Assembly (NCBI RefSeq): GCF_030372105.1 | Contig: NZ_JAUDBQ010000015.1 | Span: 53,060-117,059 of the forward strand | DNA: 64,000 nucleotides | Direction: 5' to 3' | Source: Cellulomonas cellasea | Lineage (GTDB): Bacteria; Actinomycetota; Actinomycetes; Actinomycetales; Cellulomonadaceae | Part shown: positions 20,765 to 31,745 of the stretch, piece by piece | How positions within the stretch are numbered: position 1 is the first letter of the stretch | Layout: the number at the start of each line of letters is the position of its first letter | Notes under the pieces: generated by a model | What the model was told of the DNA's origin: nothing | Databases searched by the model: none | The model's input: the letters and a program-made list of their open reading frames with translations, nothing else | Position numbers and translations under genes: made by a program

Positions 20765-21402
20765 CTGAGAACCACGGCCGCGCCGGGGGAGAGGGCCAGC
20801 CCGACTCCTCCGGCGAGGAGGCCCCCCGATTCACCGACAAGCGCCGCATCGACCCCGAGACGGGCGCCGTGCGCGAGCCCGCGGAACACGAGAGCCAGCC
20901 CGATCCCCTCGCCGGGCTCGAGGCCGAGGCCGACGCCCACATGCACGAGCAGCTCGTGGCGGCCGAGGCCCTCGCGGCCGAGCGCCTCGACGAGCTGCAG
21001 CGCGCCAACGCGGCGTACTACAACCTCGAGCAGCAGTACACGGGCTACGTGAAGCGCTCGAAGGGCGACGCGATCGTCGCCCGCGACCGCGGCATCGCCG
21101 AGGTCGCCGAGGCGCTGATCCCCGTGCTCGACGACATCGAGCTGGCCCGCCAGCACGGTGACCTGGTGGGCCCGTTCGGGTCCATCGCGGAGAAGCTCGA
21201 GGGCATCCTGGCCCGGTTCAGCATCGTCAGGTACGGCGCCGAGGGCGAGGTGTTCGACCCGAACGTCCACGAGGCGCTCATGCACTCCCACTCGTCGGAC
21301 GTCACCGAGCCGACGGTCGCGACGGTGCTGCAGCCCGGGTACCGCGCAGGGGACCGCATTCTGCGGGCCGCCCGCGTGGCCGTCATCGACCCGGACGCCT
21401 GA
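20761..21402 (+). CDS. grpE: Nucleotide exchange factor GrpE
   Basis: Releases ADP from DnaK. 213 residues: a charged disordered start, a helical dimerisation region (residues 50-110, [20 protein letters not shown]) and the beta domain with [17 protein letters not shown] and [18 protein letters not shown]. The GTG start overlaps the dnaK stop by four bases. Confidence 0.96.
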
Positions 21403-21450
21403 GGCGCGGCGTGTGTCGCGGGTGCATGAGTTGAGCGGGAGGGAGGCGCG

Positions 21451-22458
21451 GTGAGCGGCCAGGACTGGCTAGAGAAGGACTACTACGCAGCCCTCGGCGT
21501 CCCCAAGGACGCAGACCAGGCCGCCATCAAGAAGGCCTACCGCAAGCTCGCCCGGCAGATGCACCCCGATCACAACCCGGACGACCCCACCGCCGAGGCG
21601 AAGTTCAAGGACGTCGGCGAGGCCTACTCGGTCCTCTCCGACCCCGAGCAGCGCCAGCAGTACGACCAACTGCGCGCGATGGCCGGCGGCGCCCGCTTCT
21701 CCGGAGCGGGCGCCGGCGGTGGGGCCGCCGGGTTCGAGGACCTGTTCGGCGGCGGCTTCGGCCGCGGCGGGCAGCGCGTGCGCTTCTCCACCGGTGGCGG
21801 CGGCGGCCAGGAGATGCCAGCAGGCTTCGAGGACATCCTCGGCGGGCTGTTCGGCGGCGGTGGCGGCGGTGGCGGCTTCGGCGGCGGCTTCGGCGGCGGG
21901 CGGGGCCCGCGTCCGGGCGCCGACCTGGAGGCCGTGACCACGCTGCCGTTCCGGCAGGCGACCGAGGGCTCCACCGTCTCGCTCAGCGTGGAGGGGCGCA
22001 CCGTCAACGCGCGCATCCCCCCGGGCGTGCACGACGGCCAGAAGATCCGGTTGCGCGGCAAGGGGCGGCCGGGCGTCAACGGGGGCCCGGCCGGCGACCT
22101 GGTGGTCACCGTGCGGGTCACCCCACACCCCGTGTTCACCCTGGACGGCAACAACCTGCGCGAGACAGTGCCGGTGGCCTTCGACGAGGCGGCGCTCGGC
22201 GCCCAGATCGAGGTGCCGACGCTCGACGGCAGCACGGTGCGGGTGAAGATCCCCGCGGGCACGCCCTCAGGGCGGACCCTGCGGGTCAAGGGCCGGGGCA
22301 TCACCACCTCCAAGGGCACCGGGGACCTGCTGGTCACGGTGCTCGTCGTGGTGCCGCAGAAGCTCTCGGACGCGGCACGCGACGCGGTCGAGGCGTTCGG
22401 GGTGGCGACCTCCGGCGAGGACGTGCGCGCGGACCTGCGAGCGCAGGCCCGCGCCTGA
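21451..22458 (+). CDS. dnaJ: DnaJ-family co-chaperone without zinc finger
   Basis: Stimulates DnaK ATPase. The J domain (residues 8-75) carries the essential HPD motif in LARQMHPDHNP. It is followed by a very glycine/phenylalanine-rich segment (about residues 85-150) and two C-terminal substrate-binding domains (HDGQKIRLRGKGRPG, RTLRVKGRGIT). There are no CxxCxGxG repeats, so it is a class B (CbpA-like) protein, unlike the zinc-finger DnaJ often found with dnaK. GTG start after GGGAGG. Confidence 0.95.
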   Translation: MSGQDWLEKDYYAALGVPKDADQAAIKKAYRKLARQMHPDHNPDDPTAEAKFKDVGEAYSVLSDPEQRQQYDQLRAMAGGARFSGAGAGGGAAGFEDLFGGGFGRGGQRVRFSTGGGGGQEMPAGFEDILGGLFGGGGGGGGFGGGFGGGRGPRPGADLEAVTTLPFRQATEGSTVSLSVEGRTVNARIPPGVHDGQKIRLRGKGRPGVNGGPAGDLVVTVRVTPHPVFTLDGNNLRETVPVAFDEAALGAQIEVPTLDGSTVRVKIPAGTPSGRTLRVKGRGITTSKGTGDLLVTVLVVVPQKLSDAARDAVEAFGVATSGEDVRADLRAQARA

Positions 22459-22487
22459 TCTGACAGACCACGGCGAAGGGGCGAGAC

Positions 22488-22925
22488 ATGCTGGCGGACG
22501 ACGCGCAGGTGTACGTGATCTCGGTCGCGGCCGAGCTCGCGGGCATGCACCCGCAGACGCTGCGGCAGTACGACCGGCTGGGCATCGTCTCGCCCCGGCG
22601 CACCCGCGGCCGTGGCCGTCGCTACTCGTGGCGTGACATCGAGCAGCTCCGCGAGGTGCAGCGCCTGTCCCAGGACGAGGGCGTGAACCTCGCCGGCATC
22701 AAGCGCATCCTCGACCTCGAGGCCGAGGTCGAGCGGCTCAGCCAGCAGGTCGAGTACCTGCGCTCCTTCGCCGAGCCCGGCCGGCGGGTGTTCACCGCCG
22801 GGCCCACGGGCGATGTCATCGCGATGCGCCGTGGGCAGCGTGCCCGCGTCGGCGAGCAGCGCAGCACCGGCGGCGCGATCGTGCTGTGGCGGCCGACGCG
22901 CCGCGCGGAGATCACCTACCGCTGA
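22488..22925 (+). CDS. hspR: MerR-family heat-shock repressor HspR
   Basis: A repressor of 145 residues that binds HAIR sites. The winged-helix MerR domain is at the N-terminus: YVISVAAELAGMHPQTLRQYDRLG, then SPRRTRGRGRRYSWRDIEQLREV. A coiled coil (LEAEVERLSQQVEYLRSF) and a basic tail follow. It closes the dnaK operon, and in homologues needs DnaK as co-repressor, so falling free DnaK derepresses the operon. Confidence 0.95.
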   Translation: MLADDAQVYVISVAAELAGMHPQTLRQYDRLGIVSPRRTRGRGRRYSWRDIEQLREVQRLSQDEGVNLAGIKRILDLEAEVERLSQQVEYLRSFAEPGRRVFTAGPTGDVIAMRRGQRARVGEQRSTGGAIVLWRPTRRAEITYR

Positions 22926-22938
22926 CGGCGCGGCGACG

Positions 22939-23208
22939 TCAGACGCCGGCGCCCGCCCGGAGCGCGAGAGCCCGTCGAGTGTCGGCCTCCCGAGCGACGA
23001 GGGTCGCGGCGGCGATGCGGTCAGCCTGGCGACGCGAGGCCTGCTGTGCCGCGACCCTGTCGCGGCGTCGGCCGAGCAGCCGGGCGCGTGCCCTGACATG
23101 CCGGCCGGCCAAGGGCGAGATCCGCTGCTGGCGGGGTGATGACCAGGCCAGGGTCGGCACGGGGATGCGCACGCTGATGGTGCGGGACTGGTAGGCGATG
23201 GTCAACAT
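22939..23208 (-). CDS. Small arginine-rich protein coupled to the ArsR regulator
   Basis: An 89-residue, strongly basic protein beginning MLTIAYQSRTISVRIPVP. Its ATG is one base after the stop of the upstream ArsR-type regulator and is preceded by AGAGGAGG inside that gene's last codons, so translation is probably coupled. The C-terminal half is low-complexity Arg/Ala helix (LVAREADTRRALALR). I recognise no family. The good ribosome site argues for a real gene, but GC-rich arginine-coding frames also arise by chance. Confidence 0.5.
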   Translation of the reverse strand: MLTIAYQSRTISVRIPVPTLAWSSPRQQRISPLAGRHVRARARLLGRRRDRVAAQQASRRQADRIAAATLVAREADTRRALALRAGAGV

Positions 23209-23209
23209 C

Positions 23210-23842
23210 TCAGCCCTCCTCTGGTGAGGGCTCGGAGGCCGGGCCGCCGGGGTCGGGGCTGGCCATCGAGACGATGTTCCAGAGCCGGGCCCCGGGCGGG
23301 CGCAGCGCCGGGTCGTCGCGTCGGGCGCGGAAGGCCTCGCCGATCTGGCCGAGCTGCTCGACGAGCTCGTCGGCCTCCTCGGGCGTGACCCATGCCATCG
23401 TCTTCAGCAGGCTCGGCCCGGGGTCGGTGTCGCGGTCGCCGCTGGTGTATCGCTCGGCCTCCGCGCGCATCGAGGCGATGAACCTGTCCGCGTCGCGGGA
23501 GGCGGTCATCGCGGCGAGTTCGACCACGGCGTGGGTCGACGCGGGGTCGGCTCCGGCGCGGTCGGGGTCCACGCCGAACGATCGGGGGCTCGACACCGTC
23601 CGGCGCCACGGGCGAAGCCGGCCGATGGGCTCGGCGCGCTCGACGAACCCGTACCGCTCGAGCGTGCGCAGGTGGAACGAGCAGTTCGCGACGGTCTCGT
23701 CGAGGGCCTCGGCGCACTCGGTGGCGGTGGCCTGGCGGCGCGCGTCGATCAGCTCGAGGATTGCGATCCGCACGGGATGGGTCAGGGCGCGGATGCGCTC
23801 AGGGTCGCTCGTGCGCGCCTGGGGGGTCGTTCGCTCGTCCAT
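23210..23842 (-). CDS. ArsR-type winged-helix transcriptional regulator
   Basis: A 210-residue regulator. The N-terminal winged helix is clear: IRALTHPVRIAILELID, then TATECAEALDETVANCSFHLRTLERYGFVER. The C-terminal part (about residues 100-205) is an unassigned helical domain. No metal-binding Cys cluster is visible, so it need not sense metal. I chose the ATG at 23842; it lies nine bases from a perfect inverted repeat that is a likely self-operator. It probably forms a two-gene unit with the small basic protein downstream. Confidence 0.85.
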   Translation of the reverse strand: MDERTTPQARTSDPERIRALTHPVRIAILELIDARRQATATECAEALDETVANCSFHLRTLERYGFVERAEPIGRLRPWRRTVSSPRSFGVDPDRAGADPASTHAVVELAAMTASRDADRFIASMRAEAERYTSGDRDTDPGPSLLKTMAWVTPEEADELVEQLGQIGEAFRARRDDPALRPPGARLWNIVSMASPDPGGPASEPSPEEG

Positions 23843-23850
23843 GGCCCGAC

Positions 23851-23882
23851 ATCTCTTGCGCAATAGTTGTTGCGCAAGAGAT
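23851..23882. promoter_or_regulatory. Perfect inverted repeat, probable operator of the ArsR-type gene
   Basis: ATCTCTTGCGCAA and TTGCGCAAGAGAT are exact 13-base complements separated by six bases, directly upstream of the regulator ATG. The sequence ATGTTGCGTAAG immediately after repeats part of the right half-site (TTGCGCAAG), suggesting a third, weaker site. ArsR-family dimers bind such AT-flanked dyads, so autoregulation is the simplest reading. Confidence 0.75.
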
Positions 23883-23924
23883 GTTGCGTAAGTGCCGCCG
23901 TCCCAGGCGGCCGTCCGGCGCGTG

Positions 23925-24365
23925 TCAGCCGAGGGGCTCGGTCCAGAGGTAGACGTGCAGGTCCTCGCGCGAGGCCGTGGTGGCGAGGTCGACGATGTCG
24001 GAGATCACCGGCGCCAACTCGGCGGCCGTCGCCTCCATCTCCTCGCTAGCGGCCCAGCGCTCCGCCACCTCGGGGATCGCGTCCTCGTCCTCGGCGCGCC
24101 CGAGCTCCACCAGCAGGTCCACCAGGAACGGCGGGAGCTCGTAGAGGTTCTCGTGGTCCAGGTCCACCTCCTCGAGCTCGAGGTCGCCCGTGCCGAAGCG
24201 GACCACCTCGGCGGCGATCTCTCCGAGGGTCTCGAGCTCGACGGCGCCGATCGAGGTGAGCTCGACGTGGGTGGCGGTGTCGGGCGTCTCGCCGGCGTCG
24301 AGCGCCTCGGTGCGGGTGAGTGCGGTCGCGTGGTCTGCTGCGAACAGCTCGCTGAGTTCGGCCAT
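23925..24365 (-). CDS. Acidic protein of unknown function
   Basis: A 146-residue, very acidic soluble protein starting MAELSELFAADHATALTR and ending DLHVYLWTEPLG. It is rich in Glu, Asp and Leu, with no cysteine cluster, signal peptide or membrane helix. A GTG two codons upstream of the chosen ATG is an alternative start. Codon use is normal for the region. I do not recognise the family. It is divergent from the nrd operon, with 385 bases between. Confidence 0.65.
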   Translation of the reverse strand: MAELSELFAADHATALTRTEALDAGETPDTATHVELTSIGAVELETLGEIAAEVVRFGTGDLELEEVDLDHENLYELPPFLVDLLVELGRAEDEDAIPEVAERWAASEEMEATAAELAPVISDIVDLATTASREDLHVYLWTEPLG

Positions 24366-24616
24366 GAGCACACTCTGGCGCCGCTCGCCGGGCGGCGGAA
24401 CTTCGCGCGCCGCGCGTCCCAGAGGTCCGTCCGGGTGATGTCCGGCACAGCCCGTCGGCGCGTCGCGGCGTTTCGCCCGGTGCGTCGCGTGGCGGCGCGC
24501 GGGACGAATCGGGCGGGACCCTGTGGAGGGCGCTGTGGAGGGCCGTGTGGGCGGCCTGTGGACCCCTGGAGAACATGCAGGTCCAGGGCTTGTCGGCGCC
24601 TCTCGATACCCTGGAG

Positions 24617-24625
24617 TTGTCCACA
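24617..24625 (+). promoter_or_regulatory. DnaA box
   Basis: TTGTCCACA is a perfect match to the actinobacterial DnaA-binding consensus. Nearby TGTGGACCC (about 24570) is a weaker inverted match. A single box away from oriC can still serve regulation: DnaA controls nrd genes in E. coli. The role here is inferred. Confidence 0.55.
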
Positions 24626-24652
24626 GGGGGTGAAGAACGACACGCGTGTAAG

Positions 24653-24668
24653 CACAAGCGCTAGTGGT
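24653..24668. promoter_or_regulatory. NrdR box 1
   Basis: CACAAGCGCTAGTGGT is an imperfect dyad similar to known NrdR boxes. It lies 31 bases (start to start) from box 2, the spacing of about three helical turns typical of NrdR box pairs. Confidence 0.75.
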
Positions 24669-24683
24669 TCGGGCAATCCCCGA

Positions 24684-24699
24684 CCACTAGGTGTAGTGT
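24684..24699. promoter_or_regulatory. NrdR box 2
   Basis: CCACTAGGTGTAGTGT is a good NrdR-type dyad. NrdR is the ATP-cone repressor that shuts ribonucleotide reductase genes when dATP is sufficient. The box probably overlaps the nrdHIEF core promoter. Confidence 0.85.
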
Positions 24700-24750
24700 C
24701 GAAGACCTCGCCGCGGGCAGTCCGCGGGTGCCACATCTGGGGGAGCCACG

Positions 24751-24996
24751 ATGACGATCACGGTCTACAGCAAGCCGTCGTGTGTGCAGTGCACCGCCAC
24801 CTACCGTGCACTGGACAAGGCCGGTTTCGAGTACGAGATCGTGGACATCAGCCAGGACTCCGCCGCGCGTGACTACGTCGTGTCGCTGGGCCACATGCAG
24901 GCGCCCGTCGTCGTGGCCGATGGCGAGCACTGGTCCGGCTACCGGCCCGACCAGATCAAAGCGCTCGTCGAGCGTGCGGCTGTCGCGGTCGCCTGA
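24751..24996 (+). CDS. nrdH: Glutaredoxin-like protein NrdH
   Basis: Electron donor for class Ib ribonucleotide reductase, 81 residues. The redox motif CVQC is at residues 11-14 in [17 protein letters not shown], and the thioredoxin-reductase-recognition type end [12 protein letters not shown] is present. A GGGGGAGCC ribosome site precedes the ATG. First gene of the nrdHIEF operon. Confidence 0.97.
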   Translation: MTITVYSKPSCVQCTATYRALDKAGFEYEIVDISQDSAARDYVVSLGHMQAPVVVADGEHWSGYRPDQIKALVERAAVAVA

Positions 24997-25450
24997 CCGC
25001 ACTCGGCCCCGTCCGGGCCGACAGCACGGCGTCACCAGATCGACCTAGGCGAGGGAGCCGCATCATGAGCTCGCTGGTCTATTTCTCGAGTGCGTCGGAC
25101 AACACGCACAGGTTCGTCCAGCGTCTCGGGATCCCGGCGCAGCGCATCCCGCTGACGCCCAAGCAGCCTTTCCTGCACGTGCACGAGCCCTACGTCTTGA
25201 TGACGCCCACCTATGGGGGCGGCAACGAGGGTGGGGCCGTGCCACGGCAGGTGGTCAAGTTCCTCAACGACGAGGGCAACCGCTCACTCATCCGCGGCGT
25301 CATCGCCGCGGGCAACACGAACTTCGGCGAGGCGTACTGCATCGCGGGGGACATCATCGCGGCCAAGTGCCAGGTCCCTTACCTGTACGGCTTCGAGCTC
25401 CTAGGAACGACTGAGGACGTCACGCGCGTCCGCGAAGGGTTGGGAAGATT

Positions 25451-28610
<3,160 letters not shown>

Positions 28611-28643
28611 GGTCCTGACGCGTCTGCGCTCCACCTGCTGATC

Positions 28644-28671
28644 GGGCGGTCCGGCTCCTGCCGGGCCGCCC
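28644..28671. terminator. Terminator hairpin after nrdF
   Basis: GGGCGG-T-CCGGC and GCCGG-G-CCGCCC form a 12-position stem with a TCCT loop and one G-U-type position. It lies 34 bases after the nrdF stop, between convergent nrdF and the TetR gene, so it may serve both strands. Confidence 0.75.
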
Positions 28672-28706
28672 GTTCGCGTTCCCGGGCCGGGTTCCGACGC
28701 CGGGTG

Positions 28707-29375
28707 TCAGGGCGTGTCTGAGGGCGGACGCGGTGCGGCGCCGTCGACGCGCAGGCCCGGGATTTCCGCGACCGCGGCGCGCCACCGTTCGACGAGCCCG
28801 TGCTCGGGCTCGCGCAGCCATTGCACTTGCAGGCCGTCCATGAGCGCGAGGGCGACCTTCGCGAGGTGGTCGGCGTGGTGGTCGGGGTGGGCCAGTCGGG
28901 CGAAGCTCGCGAGTGCGATCCGCTGACGCGAGGCGAAGTAGTCGTGCGCGGGGTGGTCGGGGGTGAGGGACTCGGCCTCGAGCACGGCGTACAGGCGCAC
29001 GACCTCGGGCTGCCGCGCGTTGTGCTGGACGAGCGCGTCGCACATGCCGCCGAGCGTGACGCCGGCGGCGATGAGCGAGTCGGGCACGGACAGCGGCGGG
29101 ACGGTGAGGATCCCGTCGTCGAAGCCGAGCTGGCGGGCGAGCTCGATCGTGTCGGCGGTGTCGCGCTGCTCGAGCACCGCGATGAGCAGGCCCGTCTTGG
29201 ATCCGACGTGGTGCAGCAGCCCGGGGATCGTGAGGTCGCAGGCGTCGGCGACGTCCTGCATCGACAGGCCCCAGTAGCCGCGCTCGGAGATGAGCGCGAT
29301 GGCCGCGGACATGATCTGCTCGCGGCGCTCCACGGGATCCATGCGGACTCGTCGCCGGGATCGGGGGTTCGCCAC
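28707..29375 (-). CDS. TetR-family transcriptional regulator
   Basis: A 222-residue repressor-type protein. The N-terminal helix-turn-helix is typical: RREQIMSAAIALISERGYWGLSMQDVADACDLTIPGLLHHVGSK (read in short: REQIM, GLSMQDVA, LLHHVGSK). The C-terminal ligand domain is unassigned. The start is a GTG at 29375; an in-frame ATG at 29342 (MDPVERREQIM) is almost equally plausible. It is divergent from the GH3 glycosidase and the two probably share the operator between them, so it likely controls that gene pair. Confidence 0.88.
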   Translation of the reverse strand: MANPRSRRRVRMDPVERREQIMSAAIALISERGYWGLSMQDVADACDLTIPGLLHHVGSKTGLLIAVLEQRDTADTIELARQLGFDDGILTVPPLSVPDSLIAAGVTLGGMCDALVQHNARQPEVVRLYAVLEAESLTPDHPAHDYFASRQRIALASFARLAHPDHHADHLAKVALALMDGLQVQWLREPEHGLVERWRAAVAEIPGLRVDGAAPRPPSDTP

Positions 29376-29444
29376 CGGCCCATCGTCTCACGCAGGAGGT
29401 GCAGGTGAGGGGAGGCGACGGGGCGTCGCGGCTGTGCTTAACTA

Positions 29445-29466
29445 CTACCTACTCAGTACTAGGTAG
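29445..29466. promoter_or_regulatory. Probable operator between TetR gene and GH3 gene
   Basis: CTACCTA and TAGGTAG form an inverted repeat with eight bases between (CTCAGTAC), an AT-rich island in very GC-rich surroundings. It is 30 bases upstream of the GH3 start and 70 from the TetR start. This size and symmetry fit a TetR-family dimer site. Confidence 0.65.
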
Positions 29467-29495
29467 CGTCAGCGTTGACGCGGAAGGAGTGCCAG

Positions 29496-31652
29496 GTGTC
29501 CACCACCCTCACGCCCTACGAGCAGGCCGTCCAGGCCGTTCGGAACGGGCAGGCGGCCACGGTCGCCGCGCGTGCGCTATACGACCTGATGACCGACGAC
29601 GAGCGCCTCGGGCTGCTCGACGGCGACCAGGAGTTCTGGGCCGGGATGACCGAGATGATGCAGGAGGGCTACAACACCCGGCCGATCCTGCACGGCGAGG
29701 TGACCCGTCTGGGCATCCCGGGCCTGCGCTTCAGCGACGGGCCGCGCGGCGTGGTCATGGGGCACTCGACGGCGTTCCCCGTGTCCATGGCCCGCGGCGC
29801 CACCTGGGACGTCGACCTCGAGGAGCGCGTCGGTCAGGTGATCGGCGCCGAGGTCGCCGCGCAGGACGGCAACTTCTTCGCCGGCGTGTGCATCAACCTT
29901 CCCCGTCACCCCGCGTGGGGCCGCGCGCAGGAGACCTACGCCGAGGACCCCCTGCTGCTCGGCGACCTCGGGGCTGCCCTCACGCGCGGTGTGCGTCGCC
30001 ACGTGATGGCGTGCGCCAAGCACTACGCGCTCAACTCGATGGAGAACGCCCGCTTCACACTCGACGTCACGTGCGCCGAAGACGTCATGCACGAGGTCTA
30101 CCTGCCGCACTTCCGTCGCGTGGTCGAGGAGGGCGTCGACGGCATCATGGCGTCCTACAACTCGGTCAACGGCGAGTGGGCCGGCCAGAGCCGTGCACTC
30201 CTCACCGACATCCTCCGGGACGACTGGGGCTTCGAAGGCGTCACGGTCTCCGACTTCATCTTCGGGCTGCGCGACGCCGCCACCTCGCTCGAGGCCGGCC
30301 TCGACATCGAGGAGCCCTTCCGTCAGCAGCGCGCGCAGCACCTGCCGCAGGCGCTCGCCGACGGCAGCGCCTCCTGGGAATCCGTGCGGCGCTCGGGCGA
30401 GCGGGCGCTGGCCACCCAGCTGCGCTTCGCCGCCGAGCACGACGAGGCGCGTCCATCGATCGACATCGTCGCGTCGGCCGAGCACCGTGCGCTCGCCCGC
30501 GAGGTCGCCGCCCGGTCCATCGTCCTCTTGCGCAATGAGCAGGTCGACGGGACCCCGGTCCTCCCGCTCGACGCCACGACGCTGCGCAGCCTCGCAGTCG
30601 TCGGGCGCCTTGCCGACCTGCCGAACACGGGCGACCACGGCTCGTCGGACGTGCGTGCCCCCGAGGTCGTCACAGCGCTCGCCGGGCTGCGCGCGGCCCT
30701 GCCGGACGCCGAGGTGCACAACGCACCGGACGACTCGCCCGAGGCCGCCGCGGCTCTCGCGGCCAGGTGTGATGTGGCCGTCGTCGTCGTCGGCTACACC
30801 GCGGACGACGAGGGTGAGTTCACCGACGCGACCGCGACCAACTCCCCGGCGATCGCCGCGCTCTACCCGCCGCTGCCCGACGGCACCGACCCCGCGCACG
30901 TGGCGGCCGCCGGGGAGCTGTCCCTGGGCACGGGCGGCGACCGGTCACGTCTCACGCTGCGTCCCGAGGACGAGGCGATGGTGCTGGCTGTCGCCGCGGC
31001 GAACCCGCGGACGATCGTCGCGGTCGTCGCCGCGGGCGCCGTCATCACCGAGACCTGGAACCGCGAGGTCCCCGGCCTGGTCATGGCGTGGTACTCGGGT
31101 ATGGAGGGTGGCCACGGGCTCGCTGACGTGCTGCTCGGCGCGGTCGACGCGAGCGGGCGCCTGCCGTTCAGCATCCCGACGAGCGAGGCTCACCTGCCGG
31201 AGTTCGACCGTGACGCCACGGCGATCACGTACGACGCCTGGCACGGCCAGCGGCTGCTCGACCGGCTCGGTGTCGAGCCCGCATTCCCGCTCGGCTTCGG
31301 CCTGTCCTACACCCAGGTCGAGCTCGGTGCGCCGACCGCGCGCCGGACAGGAGAGGAGTCGGGCGAGGTCGAGGTCGCCGTGCGCAACACCGGCACGCGC
31401 GACGGTCGGCACGTCGTCCAGCTCTACGGCACCACCGAGGGCGACCCGGTGCGTGCGCTGATCGGCTACGCCCCCGTGGACGTCCCGCGCGGCTCGACCG
31501 TCACGGCCCGCGTGCCGCTCTCGCTGCGGCCGCTGCAAAAGTGGGACGCGGCGACGCGCTCGCTGCTCAACCCGACCGGCGACGTCCGGGTCGAGGTCGC
31601 CGCCTACTCGGGCGACCCCGACGCGGTGGTCACGACTCTGTCCCTGGACTGA
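29496..31652 (+). CDS. Glycoside hydrolase family 3 beta-glycosidase
   Basis: A 718-residue cytoplasmic (no signal peptide) GH3 enzyme, probably beta-glucosidase. The barrel domain shows LRFSDGPRGV, KHYALNSMEN and the nucleophile Asp253 in VTVSDFIFG (SDF where SDW is more usual). The alpha/beta sandwich domain has VVVGYTADDEGEF and the late segment GMEGGHGLADVLLG, and a C-terminal FN3-like domain follows. The GTG at 29496 is preceded by an ideal GGAAGGAG site. Its neighbours are a divergent TetR regulator and a downstream MFS carrier, a typical oligosaccharide uptake and cleavage set. The exact sugar is unknown. Confidence 0.9.
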   Translation: MSTTLTPYEQAVQAVRNGQAATVAARALYDLMTDDERLGLLDGDQEFWAGMTEMMQEGYNTRPILHGEVTRLGIPGLRFSDGPRGVVMGHSTAFPVSMARGATWDVDLEERVGQVIGAEVAAQDGNFFAGVCINLPRHPAWGRAQETYAEDPLLLGDLGAALTRGVRRHVMACAKHYALNSMENARFTLDVTCAEDVMHEVYLPHFRRVVEEGVDGIMASYNSVNGEWAGQSRALLTDILRDDWGFEGVTVSDFIFGLRDAATSLEAGLDIEEPFRQQRAQHLPQALADGSASWESVRRSGERALATQLRFAAEHDEARPSIDIVASAEHRALAREVAARSIVLLRNEQVDGTPVLPLDATTLRSLAVVGRLADLPNTGDHGSSDVRAPEVVTALAGLRAALPDAEVHNAPDDSPEAAAALAARCDVAVVVVGYTADDEGEFTDATATNSPAIAALYPPLPDGTDPAHVAAAGELSLGTGGDRSRLTLRPEDEAMVLAVAAANPRTIVAVVAAGAVITETWNREVPGLVMAWYSGMEGGHGLADVLLGAVDASGRLPFSIPTSEAHLPEFDRDATAITYDAWHGQRLLDRLGVEPAFPLGFGLSYTQVELGAPTARRTGEESGEVEVAVRNTGTRDGRHVVQLYGTTEGDPVRALIGYAPVDVPRGSTVTARVPLSLRPLQKWDAATRSLLNPTGDVRVEVAAYSGDPDAVVTTLSLD

Positions 31653-31687
31653 CCCCCCGGGCCTGATCGCCTCTGCGTGACCCCCTG

Positions 31688-31717
31688 CCTGGCGCCCGGC
31701 CTGTCCCGGGCGCCAGG
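31688..31717 (+). terminator. Strong hairpin between GH3 gene and MFS gene
   Basis: CCTGGCGCCCGG and CCGGGCGCCAGG are perfect 12-base complements around a CCTGTC loop. Lying between two same-strand genes, it may terminate or attenuate read-through, or stabilise the upstream mRNA. Confidence 0.65.
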
Positions 31718-31745
31718 CGCCCCCCTCACAGAAAGTCGGACAACG

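Larger units (their letters stand above)
24366..24750. other. 385-base regulatory intergenic region before nrdH
   Basis: No gene is seen here. It holds, in order, tandem TGTGGAGGG-like words (about 24520-24575), a consensus actinobacterial DnaA box (24617-24625), two NrdR boxes and the presumed nrd promoter. The leader of nrdH is about 50 bases from the second NrdR box to the ATG. Confidence 0.7.
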
